Assembly (NCBI RefSeq): GCF_019468565.1
Contig: NZ_CP080521.1
Span: forward strand, 3,720,001 to 3,784,000
Direction: 5' to 3'
Source: Pseudonocardia sp. DSM 110487
Lineage (GTDB): Bacteria; Actinomycetota; Actinomycetes; Mycobacteriales; Pseudonocardiaceae
Length of the DNA: 64,000 bases
Under the pieces are notes generated by a model that worked only from the letters and a program-made list of their open reading frames with translations, was not told the DNA's origin and ran no database searches. Both the position numbers and the translations under genes were made by a program. This document shows, one piece after another, positions 25,599-34,123 of this stretch (positions are counted from its first letter, which is position 1; every line of letters starts with the position of its first letter).

Positions 25599-26483
25599 GT
25601 GTCCTCGTGTTGCCGCCCCGCCCGTAACGGCGCCGAGTCCGTCGATCGCTCCCCCGTGGCCGTCGGGAACGTGCGGCTCGACGGGATGATCGAGCTGCCG
25701 GGCGGCACGTTCCGCATGGGCACCGACGACCCGGACGGGTTTCCCGAAGACCGCGAGGGCCCCGTCCGGGAGGTCTCGGTGGGGTCCTTCGCGATCGCCG
25801 CGCACTGCGTCACGAACGAACGGTTCGCCGAGTTCGTCGACGCCACCGGCTATGAGACCGACGCCGAGCGGTTCGGCTGGTCGTACGTGTTCGCCAAGTT
25901 CCTGCCCAAGGAGCTGCGGCGGGCCTCCCCACGCCTGGACGGGACGCCGTGGTGGTGCGGGGTGACCGGGGCGCAATGGCGGCGCCCCGAAGGGCCGGGG
26001 AGCGACCTCGACGGCCGTGGGAACCACCCGGTCGTGCACGTGTCCTGGCACGACGCCGCGGCATTCTGCACGTGGGCCGGTGCGCGGCTCCCGGCCGAGG
26101 CGGAGTGGGAGTACTCGGCGCGGGGTGGGCTGGACCAGGCCCGCTACCCGTGGGGCGACGAGCGCACGCCCGGCGGCGAGCACCGCTGCAACATCTGGCA
26201 GGGGCGGTTCCCCGTGCACGACACCGCGGAGGACGGATTCTCCGGCACCGCCCCGGTCGACGAGTTCGAGCCCAACGGGTTCGGCCTGTACAACATGGCC
26301 GGCAACGTGTGGGAGTGGTGCGCCGACTGGTTCGACCGCGCCGAGCAGAACCGCGCCATGCGCGGGGGCTCTTACCTGTGCCACGAGTCGTACTGCAACC
26401 GCTACCGGGTGGCCGCCCGCACCGCTAATACCCCCGACAGCTCGGTGGGCAACCTCGGTTTCCGCTGCGTCGTGGCGCGTTAG
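25599..26483 (+). CDS. Formylglycine-generating enzyme (FGE/SUMF1-type)
   Basis: 294 residues. FGE-sulfatase fold with MIELPGGTFRMGTDDPDG, GNHPVVHVSWHDAAAFCTWA, LPAEAEWEYSARGG, NGFGLYNMAGNVWEWCADWF and RGGSYLCHESYCNRYRVAAR. Cys261 and Cys266 in the last match the copper-binding active-site pair of true FGEs, so it should convert Cys of CxPxR sulfatases into formylglycine. The loop between WEWCADWF and MRGGSY is much shorter than in characterised bacterial FGEs. No type I sulfatase is in the window; the alkylsulfatase at 51355 is a zinc enzyme that needs no FGly. GTG start; the first ~28 residues are a weakly conserved extension. Confidence 0.88.
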   Translation: MSSCCRPARNGAESVDRSPVAVGNVRLDGMIELPGGTFRMGTDDPDGFPEDREGPVREVSVGSFAIAAHCVTNERFAEFVDATGYETDAERFGWSYVFAKFLPKELRRASPRLDGTPWWCGVTGAQWRRPEGPGSDLDGRGNHPVVHVSWHDAAAFCTWAGARLPAEAEWEYSARGGLDQARYPWGDERTPGGEHRCNIWQGRFPVHDTAEDGFSGTAPVDEFEPNGFGLYNMAGNVWEWCADWFDRAEQNRAMRGGSYLCHESYCNRYRVAARTANTPDSSVGNLGFRCVVAR

Positions 26484-26637
26484 AGCCAACATCACGATCT
26501 CGCGCAGCACCACCGGCGCGAAGAACGCCACGATGAAGGCCAGGTCGATTCCCACGGATTCGAGCCGGACCGGCGGCAGGACCCGGCGCACCGGCGCGAC
26601 CACCGCCCGGGAGCGCAGTCCGGCCGCGTTCGAGGTT
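26483..26637 (-). pseudogene. YggT-family membrane protein fragment
   Basis: Directly after the FGE stop the minus strand reads SRAVVAPVRRVLPPVRLESV and GIDLAFIVAFFAPVVLREIV, the typical second half of a YggT domain (R-x-x-LPPVR-x-x-GIDL motif). The first half is absent and the upstream end abuts the 3' end of the fusion gene. A truncated relic. Confidence 0.45.
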
Positions 26638-28674
26638 CTACCGATTGCGGGACAGGCCGGTCCGGCCGACGACCTCCTTCCACCTGGCGACCTCCTGCTC
26701 GACGAGCTTGCTGAGTTCGTCGGGAGGACCGGCCGCGATGTCGATGCCCTGAGTGCTGACTCGGGCGACCGAGTCGGTCTGGGTGAGCACCTGATTGAGC
26801 CCGGTATTGATCTCCTCGGCGACGCGGCCAGGCGTGCCGGCGGGTGCGAACAGGCCGTACCACTGGGTCACCTCGACCCCGGTGACCCCGGCCTCGTGCA
26901 AGGTCGGCACATCGGGAAGCGAGGCCGCTCTGCTCGGGCCGGCGATTGCGAGCGCGTAGAGCCTGCCGGTCCTGATCCATGGGTGCGCAGTCGACAAGCT
27001 CGAGAACATCAACTGGGTTCGCCCGGCCACGGTGTCGCTGAGTGCGGCGGACGACCCTCGATACGTCACGCCGGTGATGTCCACGTCGGCGGCCAGTTTG
27101 AACAGTTCCGCGGCGAAGTGCGGGGCCGTGCCATCACCCGCCGACGCGTAGCTGTGCACGCCTGGCTCAGCCTTGAGTCGGTCGACCATCTCCTCGACCG
27201 TTCGCGCCGGCATGCTCGGACTGCTCACCAGCACCGTCGGCGAGTAGCCGATCAGGCCAACCGGCTCGAAGTCCGCGACCGGGTCGTAGCCGAGTCGCTG
27301 CAGCGCCGGGTTCATCCCGTGCGTGGCGACGTAACCGAGCAGGAGCGTGTGGCCGTCCGGGGCGGCACGTGCGACGTACTCACTGGCGATGGAGCCGTGC
27401 GCGCCTGCGCGGTTGTCGACGACGACGGACCGGCCGAGGATCGGTCCCAGCCGGTGGGCGATCGCGCGGGCGATCGCGTCATTCGCACCGCCGGCCGGTG
27501 TCGGGACGACGAGCGTGATCGGCCGGTCCGCACGGGCGGGCACAGCGGCGTTGCCCGCCGGCCGGTCGGAGCGGGCGCGCGAGAAGACGTACCCGGGCAC
27601 GTGGAGCTCGCCTTCGAAGATCTTGCGGGCCGTGCGGACGAGGCCGGCCCGTCGCACGCTGATCTCGCCCTGCTCGTCGACCAGTTCGACCCCGACCTCG
27701 ATCCGACCCTGCGGATGCAGGATCACGATGTCGTGGGCACCCGACGACACGTCCTCGAGATGGGCCACCGTGCCCGGCAGCGCGAACGCAGTCGCCACAC
27801 CGATCGCGCCGGTGACCGCATGGGACGCGTGCGCGCGGTGGGGCGTGAAGTAGCGCGAGGTCACGCTCATCGGACCGGGCCCGTCGCTGACCAGGACCGG
27901 TTTGGGCACGACGCTGCCGGAGACGTCGCCGAGGCCCATCATCCGGCCGGCCGCTCGGCGCAGGACCTCCAGCCGGCTTCGGAGCGTCGGGTGGGCGTCG
28001 AGCTCCTCCGGCGTCTCACGTCCGGTGACGCCGAGGTCTGCGGCGCGGGCGATCATCAGTGGCATCGCGGCGTCGATGCAGGTGACCTCCACCCCCTCGA
28101 TGACGTCCACCCGGTGACCGGTGGGAAAGACCGAGCCGGTGGTCGCTCCCCAGGCATCGAGGAAGTCGAGCCGGATCGGCGCGGCGGCGCCTGCGACCCC
28201 GTCGATGCTCGTGTCACCGGCGTAGGTGACGCGCCCGCCGGGCGTGTGGACCGTGGCGTCGATCCGCGATCGGGTGTTGACGTTGAACACCCGCACGGTC
28301 GTCGTGCCGTCCTGGGCGGGCACGAGGCCCTGTTCGATGGCGAAGGGGGCGACACCGGAGAGCATGTTGCCGCAGTTGGGGCGGGTGTCCACGGATCGCT
28401 GACCGACGCCGACCTGTGCGAACAGGTAGTCCACGTCGCAGCCCGGCTCGTTCGAGCGCGAGACGATGGCGACCTTGCTGGTCAGCGTGCTCCCGCCACC
28501 GACGCCGTCGAGCTGCAGCAGGTCCGAGGCGCCGATCGCGCCGATCAGGGCTTCGTCGCGCTCGACCTCGTCGGCGGGCAGCCATTCCCGGAGGAAGAAG
28601 GGACCGCGGGAGGTCCCGGCGCGCATGAGCACGCAAGGAACCACCCGGCTCCCGGAGGAACTCGTCGCGCTCAC
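26638..28674 (-). CDS. PrpF-family isomerase fused to a TctC-type solute-binding protein
   Basis: 678 residues in one uninterrupted frame. Residues ~8-362 are a PrpF-family protein (aconitate / methylitaconate isomerase or 4-oxalomesaconate tautomerase type): CVLMRAGTSRGPFF, GGSTLTSKVAIV with Lys67, TRPNCGNMLSGVAPFAIE with Cys101, YFTPHRAHASHAVTGAI. Residues ~384-678 are a Bug/TctC binding protein: RPITLVVPTPAGGANDAIAR, VDNRAGAHGSIASEYVARAA, PDGHTLLLGYVATHGMNPAL, GYDPVADFEPVGLIG. There is no signal peptide at the start or in the linker, so the binding domain should be cytoplasmic, unlike normal TctC. Start overlaps the lyase gene stop by 4 bp. Likely last gene of the carboxylate operon. Confidence 0.88.
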   Translation of the reverse strand: MSATSSSGSRVVPCVLMRAGTSRGPFFLREWLPADEVERDEALIGAIGASDLLQLDGVGGGSTLTSKVAIVSRSNEPGCDVDYLFAQVGVGQRSVDTRPNCGNMLSGVAPFAIEQGLVPAQDGTTTVRVFNVNTRSRIDATVHTPGGRVTYAGDTSIDGVAGAAAPIRLDFLDAWGATTGSVFPTGHRVDVIEGVEVTCIDAAMPLMIARAADLGVTGRETPEELDAHPTLRSRLEVLRRAAGRMMGLGDVSGSVVPKPVLVSDGPGPMSVTSRYFTPHRAHASHAVTGAIGVATAFALPGTVAHLEDVSSGAHDIVILHPQGRIEVGVELVDEQGEISVRRAGLVRTARKIFEGELHVPGYVFSRARSDRPAGNAAVPARADRPITLVVPTPAGGANDAIARAIAHRLGPILGRSVVVDNRAGAHGSIASEYVARAAPDGHTLLLGYVATHGMNPALQRLGYDPVADFEPVGLIGYSPTVLVSSPSMPARTVEEMVDRLKAEPGVHSYASAGDGTAPHFAAELFKLAADVDITGVTYRGSSAALSDTVAGRTQLMFSSLSTAHPWIRTGRLYALAIAGPSRAASLPDVPTLHEAGVTGVEVTQWYGLFAPAGTPGRVAEEINTGLNQVLTQTDSVARVSTQGIDIAAGPPDELSKLVEQEVARWKEVVGRTGLSRNR

Positions 28675-30017
28675 GCGAGTCGGTCGAGGACCCGGTCGAC
28701 CATGACTCCGGACTGGCCGAGGTAGCCCGCCGGGTCGAGCAGCTTCGCGAGCGCCTCACGGTCCAGGTGCTTGTTGATCTCGTCGTTCTCGGCCAGCAGG
28801 TCGAGCAGCGGACGCCCCTGCGCGACCGCGTCCCGGCAGATGTCGTAGACGAGGTCGTGGGCGTACTCCCGACCGATGTAGGGGCCCAGCCCCATCATCA
28901 CGGCCTCGCTCATGACCAGCCCGCCGGTGAGGTCGATGTTGCGGCGCATGGCCTGTGGATCGACCTCGAGCCCCTCGACGATGGACCGGGCCTGCCGGAG
29001 CGCGCCGGCCATCAGACAGAACGCCTCCGGCAGGACAATCCACTCGATCTCCCACGGGCCGGTGGACCGCTCGTGGTCGGCGACCATGGCGTCCATCAGC
29101 GCGGCCGAATGCTGGCGCACCACCGAGATCGCCGCGTGGATGTAGCAGCTGCTGATCGGGTTGCGCTTCTGCGGCATTGTGCTGCTGGACCCGCGGCCGT
29201 GCGCGAACGGTTCGTACACCTCGCCGACCTCGGTCTGCATCATCAGCTTGACGTCCATGCTGAGCTTGCCCAGGGTGCCGCCGACCAGCCCGAGGAACGC
29301 GCCGACCTCGGCGATGTTGTCCCGGATGGTGTGCCAGGCGATCACCGGCTGGGCCAGGCCGAGCTCGGCGCACAGGCCCGCCTGGGTCTCCATCGCCCCG
29401 TTCTCCAGCGACGCCAGCGTGCCGGCGGCGCCGGCGAACTCGCCGACCAGCACGCGCTCGCGCAGCTGCACCAGTCGCTCCCGGTGGCGCTCGATCGCCG
29501 ACAGCAGGCCCGCCATCTTGTAACCGAAGGTCACCGGGATCGCCTGTTGCAGGTTGCTGCGCCCGATCATCGGGGTGTCGCGGTGGTCCCGCGCGAGGGT
29601 GGCGAGCGCCGCGGAGATCGCGGTGAGCTCGCCGTCGACGAGGTCGAGGGCCTCCCGGATCTGCAGCACGGTGGCGGTGTCGGTGATGTCCTGGGTGGTG
29701 GCGCCCCAGTGGCAGTACTCGCCGAGGCCGTTCCGGCACAGGCGGTTGACCTGGGAGACCACGCCGAGGATGGGGTATCCGATGCGCTCGGTCTGCCGGC
29801 GCAGCTCGACCATGTCGATCTGGTCGAGCCGGCAGTGGCTGACGATCTCGTCGGCGGCCTCCTGCGGGATCAGGCCCAGCTCGCCCTGCACCTTCGCGAG
29901 AGCGGCCTCGATGTCGAGGTAGCACTGGGTCCGGTTCTCGTCGGACCAGACGCGCCGCATCTCGTCGCTGCTGAAGATGCCCTGGAAGATCGCGGAGTCG
30001 ATGATGGTGGACGGCAC
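28671..30017 (-). CDS. Fumarase/aspartase-superfamily lyase (PcaB/PurB-like)
   Basis: 448 residues with GSSTMPQKRNPISSCYIH, the catalytic-serine loop of the superfamily, near residue 280, plus RTQCYLDIEAALAKVQGELG at the N-terminus and HWGATTQDITDTATVLQIRE (His/Thr substrate residues). The N-terminus and length fit 3-carboxy-cis,cis-muconate cycloisomerase / adenylosuccinate lyase-like enzymes. In this operon the substrate is more likely a branched carboxylate whose elimination or lactonisation feeds the CoA-dependent steps. GTG start at 30017, 30 bp after the CitE-like gene. Confidence 0.85.
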   Translation of the reverse strand: MPSTIIDSAIFQGIFSSDEMRRVWSDENRTQCYLDIEAALAKVQGELGLIPQEAADEIVSHCRLDQIDMVELRRQTERIGYPILGVVSQVNRLCRNGLGEYCHWGATTQDITDTATVLQIREALDLVDGELTAISAALATLARDHRDTPMIGRSNLQQAIPVTFGYKMAGLLSAIERHRERLVQLRERVLVGEFAGAAGTLASLENGAMETQAGLCAELGLAQPVIAWHTIRDNIAEVGAFLGLVGGTLGKLSMDVKLMMQTEVGEVYEPFAHGRGSSSTMPQKRNPISSCYIHAAISVVRQHSAALMDAMVADHERSTGPWEIEWIVLPEAFCLMAGALRQARSIVEGLEVDPQAMRRNIDLTGGLVMSEAVMMGLGPYIGREYAHDLVYDICRDAVAQGRPLLDLLAENDEINKHLDREALAKLLDPAGYLGQSGVMVDRVLDRLA

Positions 30018-30047
30018 GGATGCGCTCCGATCAGGTGTGGGTGGGGG

Positions 30048-30872
30048 TCAGCGGCCGGCACGCCGCAGCGTCCGCTGCGCCTGCCGGACCACCGGGAGGT
30101 CGATCATGCGGCCGTCGAGCCGGGCGGCTCCCGGCGACGCGGCGTCGGCGGCGAGCACCCGCTCAGCCCACGCGACCGCCTCCGGAGCCGGCGCCAGCGC
30201 GGCGTGGATCGGCGCGACCTGGGATGGGTGGATGCACAGCTTGGCGCCGAACCCGCGGCGCCGGGCCCAGGCCAGGTCAGCGATCAGCCGGGCCTCGTCG
30301 TCGAGCTGGGGCGTCACGCCGGCGACCGGTCCGGCCAGGTCAGCAGCCCGGGAGGCGACCGCCAGCCGGTCAGCGGCGTAGCCGAGCCCGTCCGGGCCGT
30401 CATCCAGGTCGAGATCGAGGTCCAGGGCGTAGTCGAGGGTGCCGAACACGAGGCGCACCACGCCCGGACCCTGCGCCACCTCGTCGACCTGCGCGACCCC
30501 GCGCGCGCTCTCGACCAGGGCGAGCACGGCCGCGTGCGGCGCGAGCCTCCGGACCGCGGCGGCGTCCGCAGCCGACTCGGCCTTGGGCAGCATCACGGTC
30601 GGCAGGCCGGCGTCGGCGACGAGCGCCACGTCGTCGGCGAAATGCGGCGATGCGCGGCCGTTGATCCGGACGACGCAGCGGATCCGGTCGGCGACAGCGG
30701 CGGCTGCCGCCCACGTCCCGACGGACTCGCGGGCGGCATCCTTGGCGTCCGCGGCGACCGCGTCCTCCAGGTCGAGCACGACGGCGTCAGCGCCGCTCGC
30801 CAGGGCCTTGCCGAAGCGGTCGGGACGGTTCCCCGGGACGAACAGGTAGGTGCGCGGCTCCGGGGCGGGCAT
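30048..30872 (-). CDS. CitE/HpcH-type CoA-ester lyase
   Basis: 274 residues, HMG-CoA-lyase-like TIM barrel of the citrate lyase beta family. RTYLFVPGNRPDRFGKALAS, ADAVVLDLEDAVAADAKDAA, CVVRINGRASPHFADDV, ALVESARGV (metal Glu) and GFGAKLCIHPSQVAPIHAAL are characteristic. Such proteins cleave citramalyl-, malyl- or methylmalyl-CoA to acetyl-CoA or propionyl-CoA plus pyruvate or glyoxylate. Neighbouring CoA-transferase and hydratase genes support that role. Starts 1 bp from the stop of the CoA-transferase gene. Confidence 0.87.
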   Translation of the reverse strand: MPAPEPRTYLFVPGNRPDRFGKALASGADAVVLDLEDAVAADAKDAARESVGTWAAAAAVADRIRCVVRINGRASPHFADDVALVADAGLPTVMLPKAESAADAAAVRRLAPHAAVLALVESARGVAQVDEVAQGPGVVRLVFGTLDYALDLDLDLDDGPDGLGYAADRLAVASRAADLAGPVAGVTPQLDDEARLIADLAWARRRGFGAKLCIHPSQVAPIHAALAPAPEAVAWAERVLAADAASPGAARLDGRMIDLPVVRQAQRTLRRAGR

Positions 30873-30873
30873 G

Positions 30874-32049
30874 TCACACCACCGCCGCGTCGTGAAACGC
30901 CCTGATCTCCGCGGCGTCGTACCCCAGCTCGGCCAGGACGGCGTCGGTGTGCTCGCCGAGGGACGGCACGGGGTCCATGCGCACGTCCGTTCGGCTGCCC
31001 GGGGGCAGCAGCGCCGGCACCGTGCCGGCCGACGTGCCGACTTCGCGCCACCGGTCGCGGGCCTCGAGCTGCGGGTGCTCCCACACCTCGTGCATGGTGT
31101 TGAGCCTGGCGTTGGCGATTCGCGCGGCCTCCAGCCGCTCGAGCACCTGAGGTGTGGTCAGCACCCCGAACACGTCGTCGATCACCTTCTTGAGTGCGTC
31201 CCGCTCGGCGACGCGTGCGGCATTGCCGGCGAACCGCGGGTCGTCGGCGAGTTCGGGCCGGCGCAGCACGACCTCGCAGAAGGCCTTCCATTCGCGCTCG
31301 TTCTGCAGCCCCATCACCACCGACCCGCCGTCGCCGGTCGCGAACGATCCGTACGGGTAGATCGTGGCGTGCGAGGACCCGGTCCGCGGCGGGGGCGGCT
31401 GCCCCTCGAAGGCGTAGTAGAGCGGGTAGGACGTCCACTCGGTCAGCGACTCCAGCATCGACACGTCGATGTGCTGGCCCCGGCCGGTGTGTTCGCGCTG
31501 CAGCAGCGCGGCGAGGATGTTCGTGTAGGCGTACATGCCGGCGGCGATGTCGGCGATCGACGGGCCCGCCTTGGACGGCTCATCGGGCGTCCCGGTCACC
31601 GACACGAACCCGGCCTCACTCTGGATGAGCAGGTCGTAGGCCTTCTTGTCGCGGTACGGGCCGTCGGAGCCGTAGCCGGAGATGTCGCAGACGATGATCC
31701 CCGGCTTCTGGGCGGCGAGCCGCTCGTAGCCGAGCCCGAGCCGCGTCGAGGCGCCGGGGGCCAGGTTCTGCACGACGACGTCGGCCTTCTCCAGCACGAG
31801 GCGCTGTAGCGCGGCGGCCCCGTCGGGGTGTTTGACGTCGAGTGTGACGCTCTCCTTCGAGCGGTTGGTCCACACGAAGTGCGAGGCCAGCCCGCGCACG
31901 CGGTGGTCGTAGCCGCGGGCGAAGTCGCCCGATCCCGGGCGTTCGATCTTGATGACCCGCGCGCCCAGGTCGGCGAGCTGACGGGTCGCGAACGGTCCCG
32001 CGATGGCGTGCTCCAGCGTCACGACGGTGAGGCCCTCGAGCGGCAGCAT
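30874..32049 (-). CDS. CaiB/BaiF-family CoA-transferase
   Basis: 391 residues, family III CoA-transferase. LPLEGLTVVTLEHAIAGPFA, RQLADLGARVIKIERPGSGD, SVTLDVKHPDGAAALQRLV, QHIDVSMLESLTEW (catalytic Asp) and GIIVCDISGYGSDGPY are visible. The ATG at 32049 has AGGAAAGGAAAG upstream; the longer frame runs through the dehydratase gene. Expected to activate a dicarboxylic acid by moving CoA from succinyl-CoA, as itaconate and mesaconate CoA-transferases do. Second gene of the operon. Confidence 0.9.
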   Translation of the reverse strand: MLPLEGLTVVTLEHAIAGPFATRQLADLGARVIKIERPGSGDFARGYDHRVRGLASHFVWTNRSKESVTLDVKHPDGAAALQRLVLEKADVVVQNLAPGASTRLGLGYERLAAQKPGIIVCDISGYGSDGPYRDKKAYDLLIQSEAGFVSVTGTPDEPSKAGPSIADIAAGMYAYTNILAALLQREHTGRGQHIDVSMLESLTEWTSYPLYYAFEGQPPPPRTGSSHATIYPYGSFATGDGGSVVMGLQNEREWKAFCEVVLRRPELADDPRFAGNAARVAERDALKKVIDDVFGVLTTPQVLERLEAARIANARLNTMHEVWEHPQLEARDRWREVGTSAGTVPALLPPGSRTDVRMDPVPSLGEHTDAVLAELGYDAAEIRAFHDAAVV

Positions 32050-32063
32050 GATCTTTCCTTTCC

Positions 32064-32924
32064 TCAGCGCACCGTCGCGACGGCGTCCATGGTCAGCCAA
32101 CCCTCGTGGTCCTGCGCCCATAGGCGTACCGTCCCGTCGTCCTGTGGCTCGCCGCTGACGCGGAACGGGTGCAGGTCGAAGGTCGGGCGGACGGCGCGGA
32201 AGCGGAAGGCGGCCACGTCGGCGTCGGGTGCGTTGCGGCGCAGCAGGTCCAGCAGGAGCGTGGCGAGCAGCGGCCCGTGCACGATGAGCCCCGGGTAGCC
32301 CTCGACCTCGGTGACGTAACGGCGGTCGTAATGGATGCGGTGCCCGTTGAAGGTCAGCGCGGAGTAGCGGAAGAGCAGGACGTCGTCCGGGACGATCTCG
32401 CGCTGCCATGCGGCTCCGGTCGCCGCTGGCGTGGGCGGCGGCTCGACCTCGTCGGGCGTCTTCTCGGCGCGGTAGACGATGTCGTGGTGTTCCGCCAGGG
32501 CGGGGTCCGGGCCGCCGTTGCTGCGCACCTCGTGGCGCACCGTGACGAACACGAGCGGCCCCGTGCGGCCCTCCTTGGCCACGACGTTCTCGATCGTCGA
32601 CGTGCGGACGATGTCGTCACCGACCCGGAGCGGGCTGTGGAACGCGAAGCGACCCCCCGCCCACATCCGGCGTGGCAGCGGCACCGGGGGGAGGAAGCCT
32701 CCGCGCTCGGCGTGCCCGTCGGGTCCGAGCTCGGACTGCCGGTACATCGGCAGGAAGTAGAGCCAGTGCCACAGCGGCGGCAGCGGGGTGCCGGCCGGCA
32801 CTGGCTCGACCGGGTAGTCGAGCGTGGCGTGCAGGGCGGCGACGGGCGTCGGCCCCACCGTGTCACGCACCGACTCGGTGCGCCCGATCCACTTCGTGAG
32901 GTCGACCGCGTCCGCCATGGCCAC
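32064..32924 (-). CDS. MaoC/FAS1-like dehydratase (mesaconyl-CoA hydratase type)
   Basis: About 286 residues, double hot-dog dehydratase. The N-terminal FAS1-like half has WHWLYFLPMYRQSELGPDGH, RRMWAGGRFAFHSPLRVGDD; the C-terminal half has FRYSALTFNGHRIHYDRRYV with the catalytic N/H-x4-D/H motif and GYPGLIVHGPLLATLLLDLL. This is the architecture of mesaconyl-C4-CoA hydratase and itaconyl-CoA hydratase. GTG 32924 sits 6 nt after a perfect AGGAGG; ATG 32918 is an alternative. First gene of the operon: transferase, hydratase and lyase order matches itaconate/mesaconate degradation logic. Confidence 0.87.
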   Translation of the reverse strand: MAMADAVDLTKWIGRTESVRDTVGPTPVAALHATLDYPVEPVPAGTPLPPLWHWLYFLPMYRQSELGPDGHAERGGFLPPVPLPRRMWAGGRFAFHSPLRVGDDIVRTSTIENVVAKEGRTGPLVFVTVRHEVRSNGGPDPALAEHHDIVYRAEKTPDEVEPPPTPAATGAAWQREIVPDDVLLFRYSALTFNGHRIHYDRRYVTEVEGYPGLIVHGPLLATLLLDLLRRNAPDADVAAFRFRAVRPTFDLHPFRVSGEPQDDGTVRLWAQDHEGWLTMDAVATVR

Positions 32925-33014
32925 CTGATGCCTCCTGGTCGAGCGACTCACCGTGACGCCACTCAGCGTGAAGGCCGGGGTCGTGAAGCACCATCACGAA
33001 TCGGCACAACCCCG

Positions 33015-33029
33015 TGTAGGAGTGCTACA
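33015..33029. promoter_or_regulatory. LysR-type operator candidate before the carboxylate operon
   Basis: TGTAGGAGTGCTACA, an inverted repeat (TGTAG/CTACA), lies 91 bp upstream of the dehydratase GTG and just past the LysR stop. It shares the pattern TGWAG-N5-CTWCA with the site at 34006-34020. Confidence 0.5.
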
Positions 33030-33038
33030 AACGCTCGC

Positions 33039-33944
33039 TCAGTCCGGCCGGTAGGTCGCGCCGGTCTCGACGAGGACCGCGTGGAATGCCGCCCCGGCGG
33101 CCGTGTCCACCCGGTCGGGACGGTGGGCGACGAGGACGCGACGGGCCGGCACCCGCGGGCCGAGCGGGATCACCCGCACGTTGGCGATCCGGTTCAGCAC
33201 CGCAGTCCGTGGCGCCACGGCGATGCCGAGTCCGACCCCGACCATCGCCTGAGCCTCCTGGTAGTCGTTGGCCCGGAACGAGACCCTCGGCTCGAAACCG
33301 GCCGCGACGGCACTGCGCCGCAGCACCTCGACGACCGGGTGGTCCGAGCGGACGATCCAGTCCTCGTCGACGAGCTCGGCCATCTCGACCCGACGGCGGC
33401 GGGAGAGGCGATGGTCGGCGGCGACGACCAGCACGGTGGGGTCGTCGAACAGCTTGGTGAGGTTGAACCGGGACGGATCGAGCCTGCGCCACTCGTAGTC
33501 CCAGAGCAGCGACAGATCGACCGTGCCGTTCTCCAGCCACTCGACGAGCTGCGCCTCGCGGCCGCTGAGGATGTCCAGCCGGATCGCGGGGTGCAGCTGC
33601 TGGAACCGTCGCACCACCAGCGGCAGGAACGAGCTGGCGACGGTCGGGAACGTGCCCAGCACGAGGCGGCCGCGCCGCAGCCCGGCGATCTCCTGCAGGT
33701 CCGCCTCGGCCGCGGTGAGCTGGCGCAGGACCTTCCTGGCGTGCAGCACCAGGACCTCGCCTGCCTCCGTCGGGGACATCCCCCGCGCGTGGCGCTTCAT
33801 CAGTGGTTGTCCCACCTCGCGCTCCAGCCGCCGAAGCTGCTGCGAGACGGCCGACGGGGTGTACATGAGGGCATCGGCCGCGGCGGTGACGGACCCGAGC
33901 TCCACGACCGAGAGCAGCACCTGCAGCCGCTTCACGTCCAGCAC
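33039..33944 (-). CDS. LysR-type transcriptional regulator
   Basis: 301 residues. Helix-turn-helix VKRLQVLLSVVELGSVTAAA and ALMYTPSAVSQQLRRLEREV at residues ~4-45, then PTEAGEVLVLHARKVL and a periplasmic-binding-like effector domain (GRLVLGTFPTVASSFLPLVV; VGVGLGIAVAPRTAVLN). The GTG at 33944 has GGAGGGG upstream; GTG 33935 is an alternative and the longer frame is shadow. Divergent from the TctC/TctAB genes and upstream of the dehydratase operon, so it probably senses the imported carboxylate and controls both. Confidence 0.9.
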   Translation of the reverse strand: MLDVKRLQVLLSVVELGSVTAAADALMYTPSAVSQQLRRLEREVGQPLMKRHARGMSPTEAGEVLVLHARKVLRQLTAAEADLQEIAGLRRGRLVLGTFPTVASSFLPLVVRRFQQLHPAIRLDILSGREAQLVEWLENGTVDLSLLWDYEWRRLDPSRFNLTKLFDDPTVLVVAADHRLSRRRRVEMAELVDEDWIVRSDHPVVEVLRRSAVAAGFEPRVSFRANDYQEAQAMVGVGLGIAVAPRTAVLNRIANVRVIPLGPRVPARRVLVAHRPDRVDTAAGAAFHAVLVETGATYRPD

Positions 33945-34005
33945 GAACGACGCCCCTCCCTGCACCGGCGCGGAGAGCAACCGGTGGCACATCGTACCGC
34001 GAGAA

Positions 34006-34020
34006 TGAAGCAGCGCTTCA
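34006..34020. promoter_or_regulatory. LysR-type operator candidate in the divergent LysR/TctC region
   Basis: TGAAGCAGCGCTTCA is a perfect 6-bp inverted repeat around AGC, located between the LysR start (33944) and the TctC leader ORF (34124). It matches TGWAG-N5-CTWCA at 33015-33029. Confidence 0.5.
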
Positions 34021-34123
34021 GACCTCTGCAGAAACACGCGATGGTGCTGCACGCTGCTCGGCCCCATAGTCGGTCGCGTCGAAAACGGTGACCATGCGAG
34101 GTCGCTGCACAAGGAGGTGAGCG

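Noticed and set aside
25599..26483. EgtB-type sulfoxide synthase
   Set aside because: The fold is related, but the CHESYC Cys pair and absence of a DinB domain indicate FGE.
26017..28725. 900-codon plus-strand open frame
   Set aside because: Antisense shadow of the PrpF-TctC fusion plus FGE overlap; composition is Arg/Asp/Gly-rich without recognisable domains.
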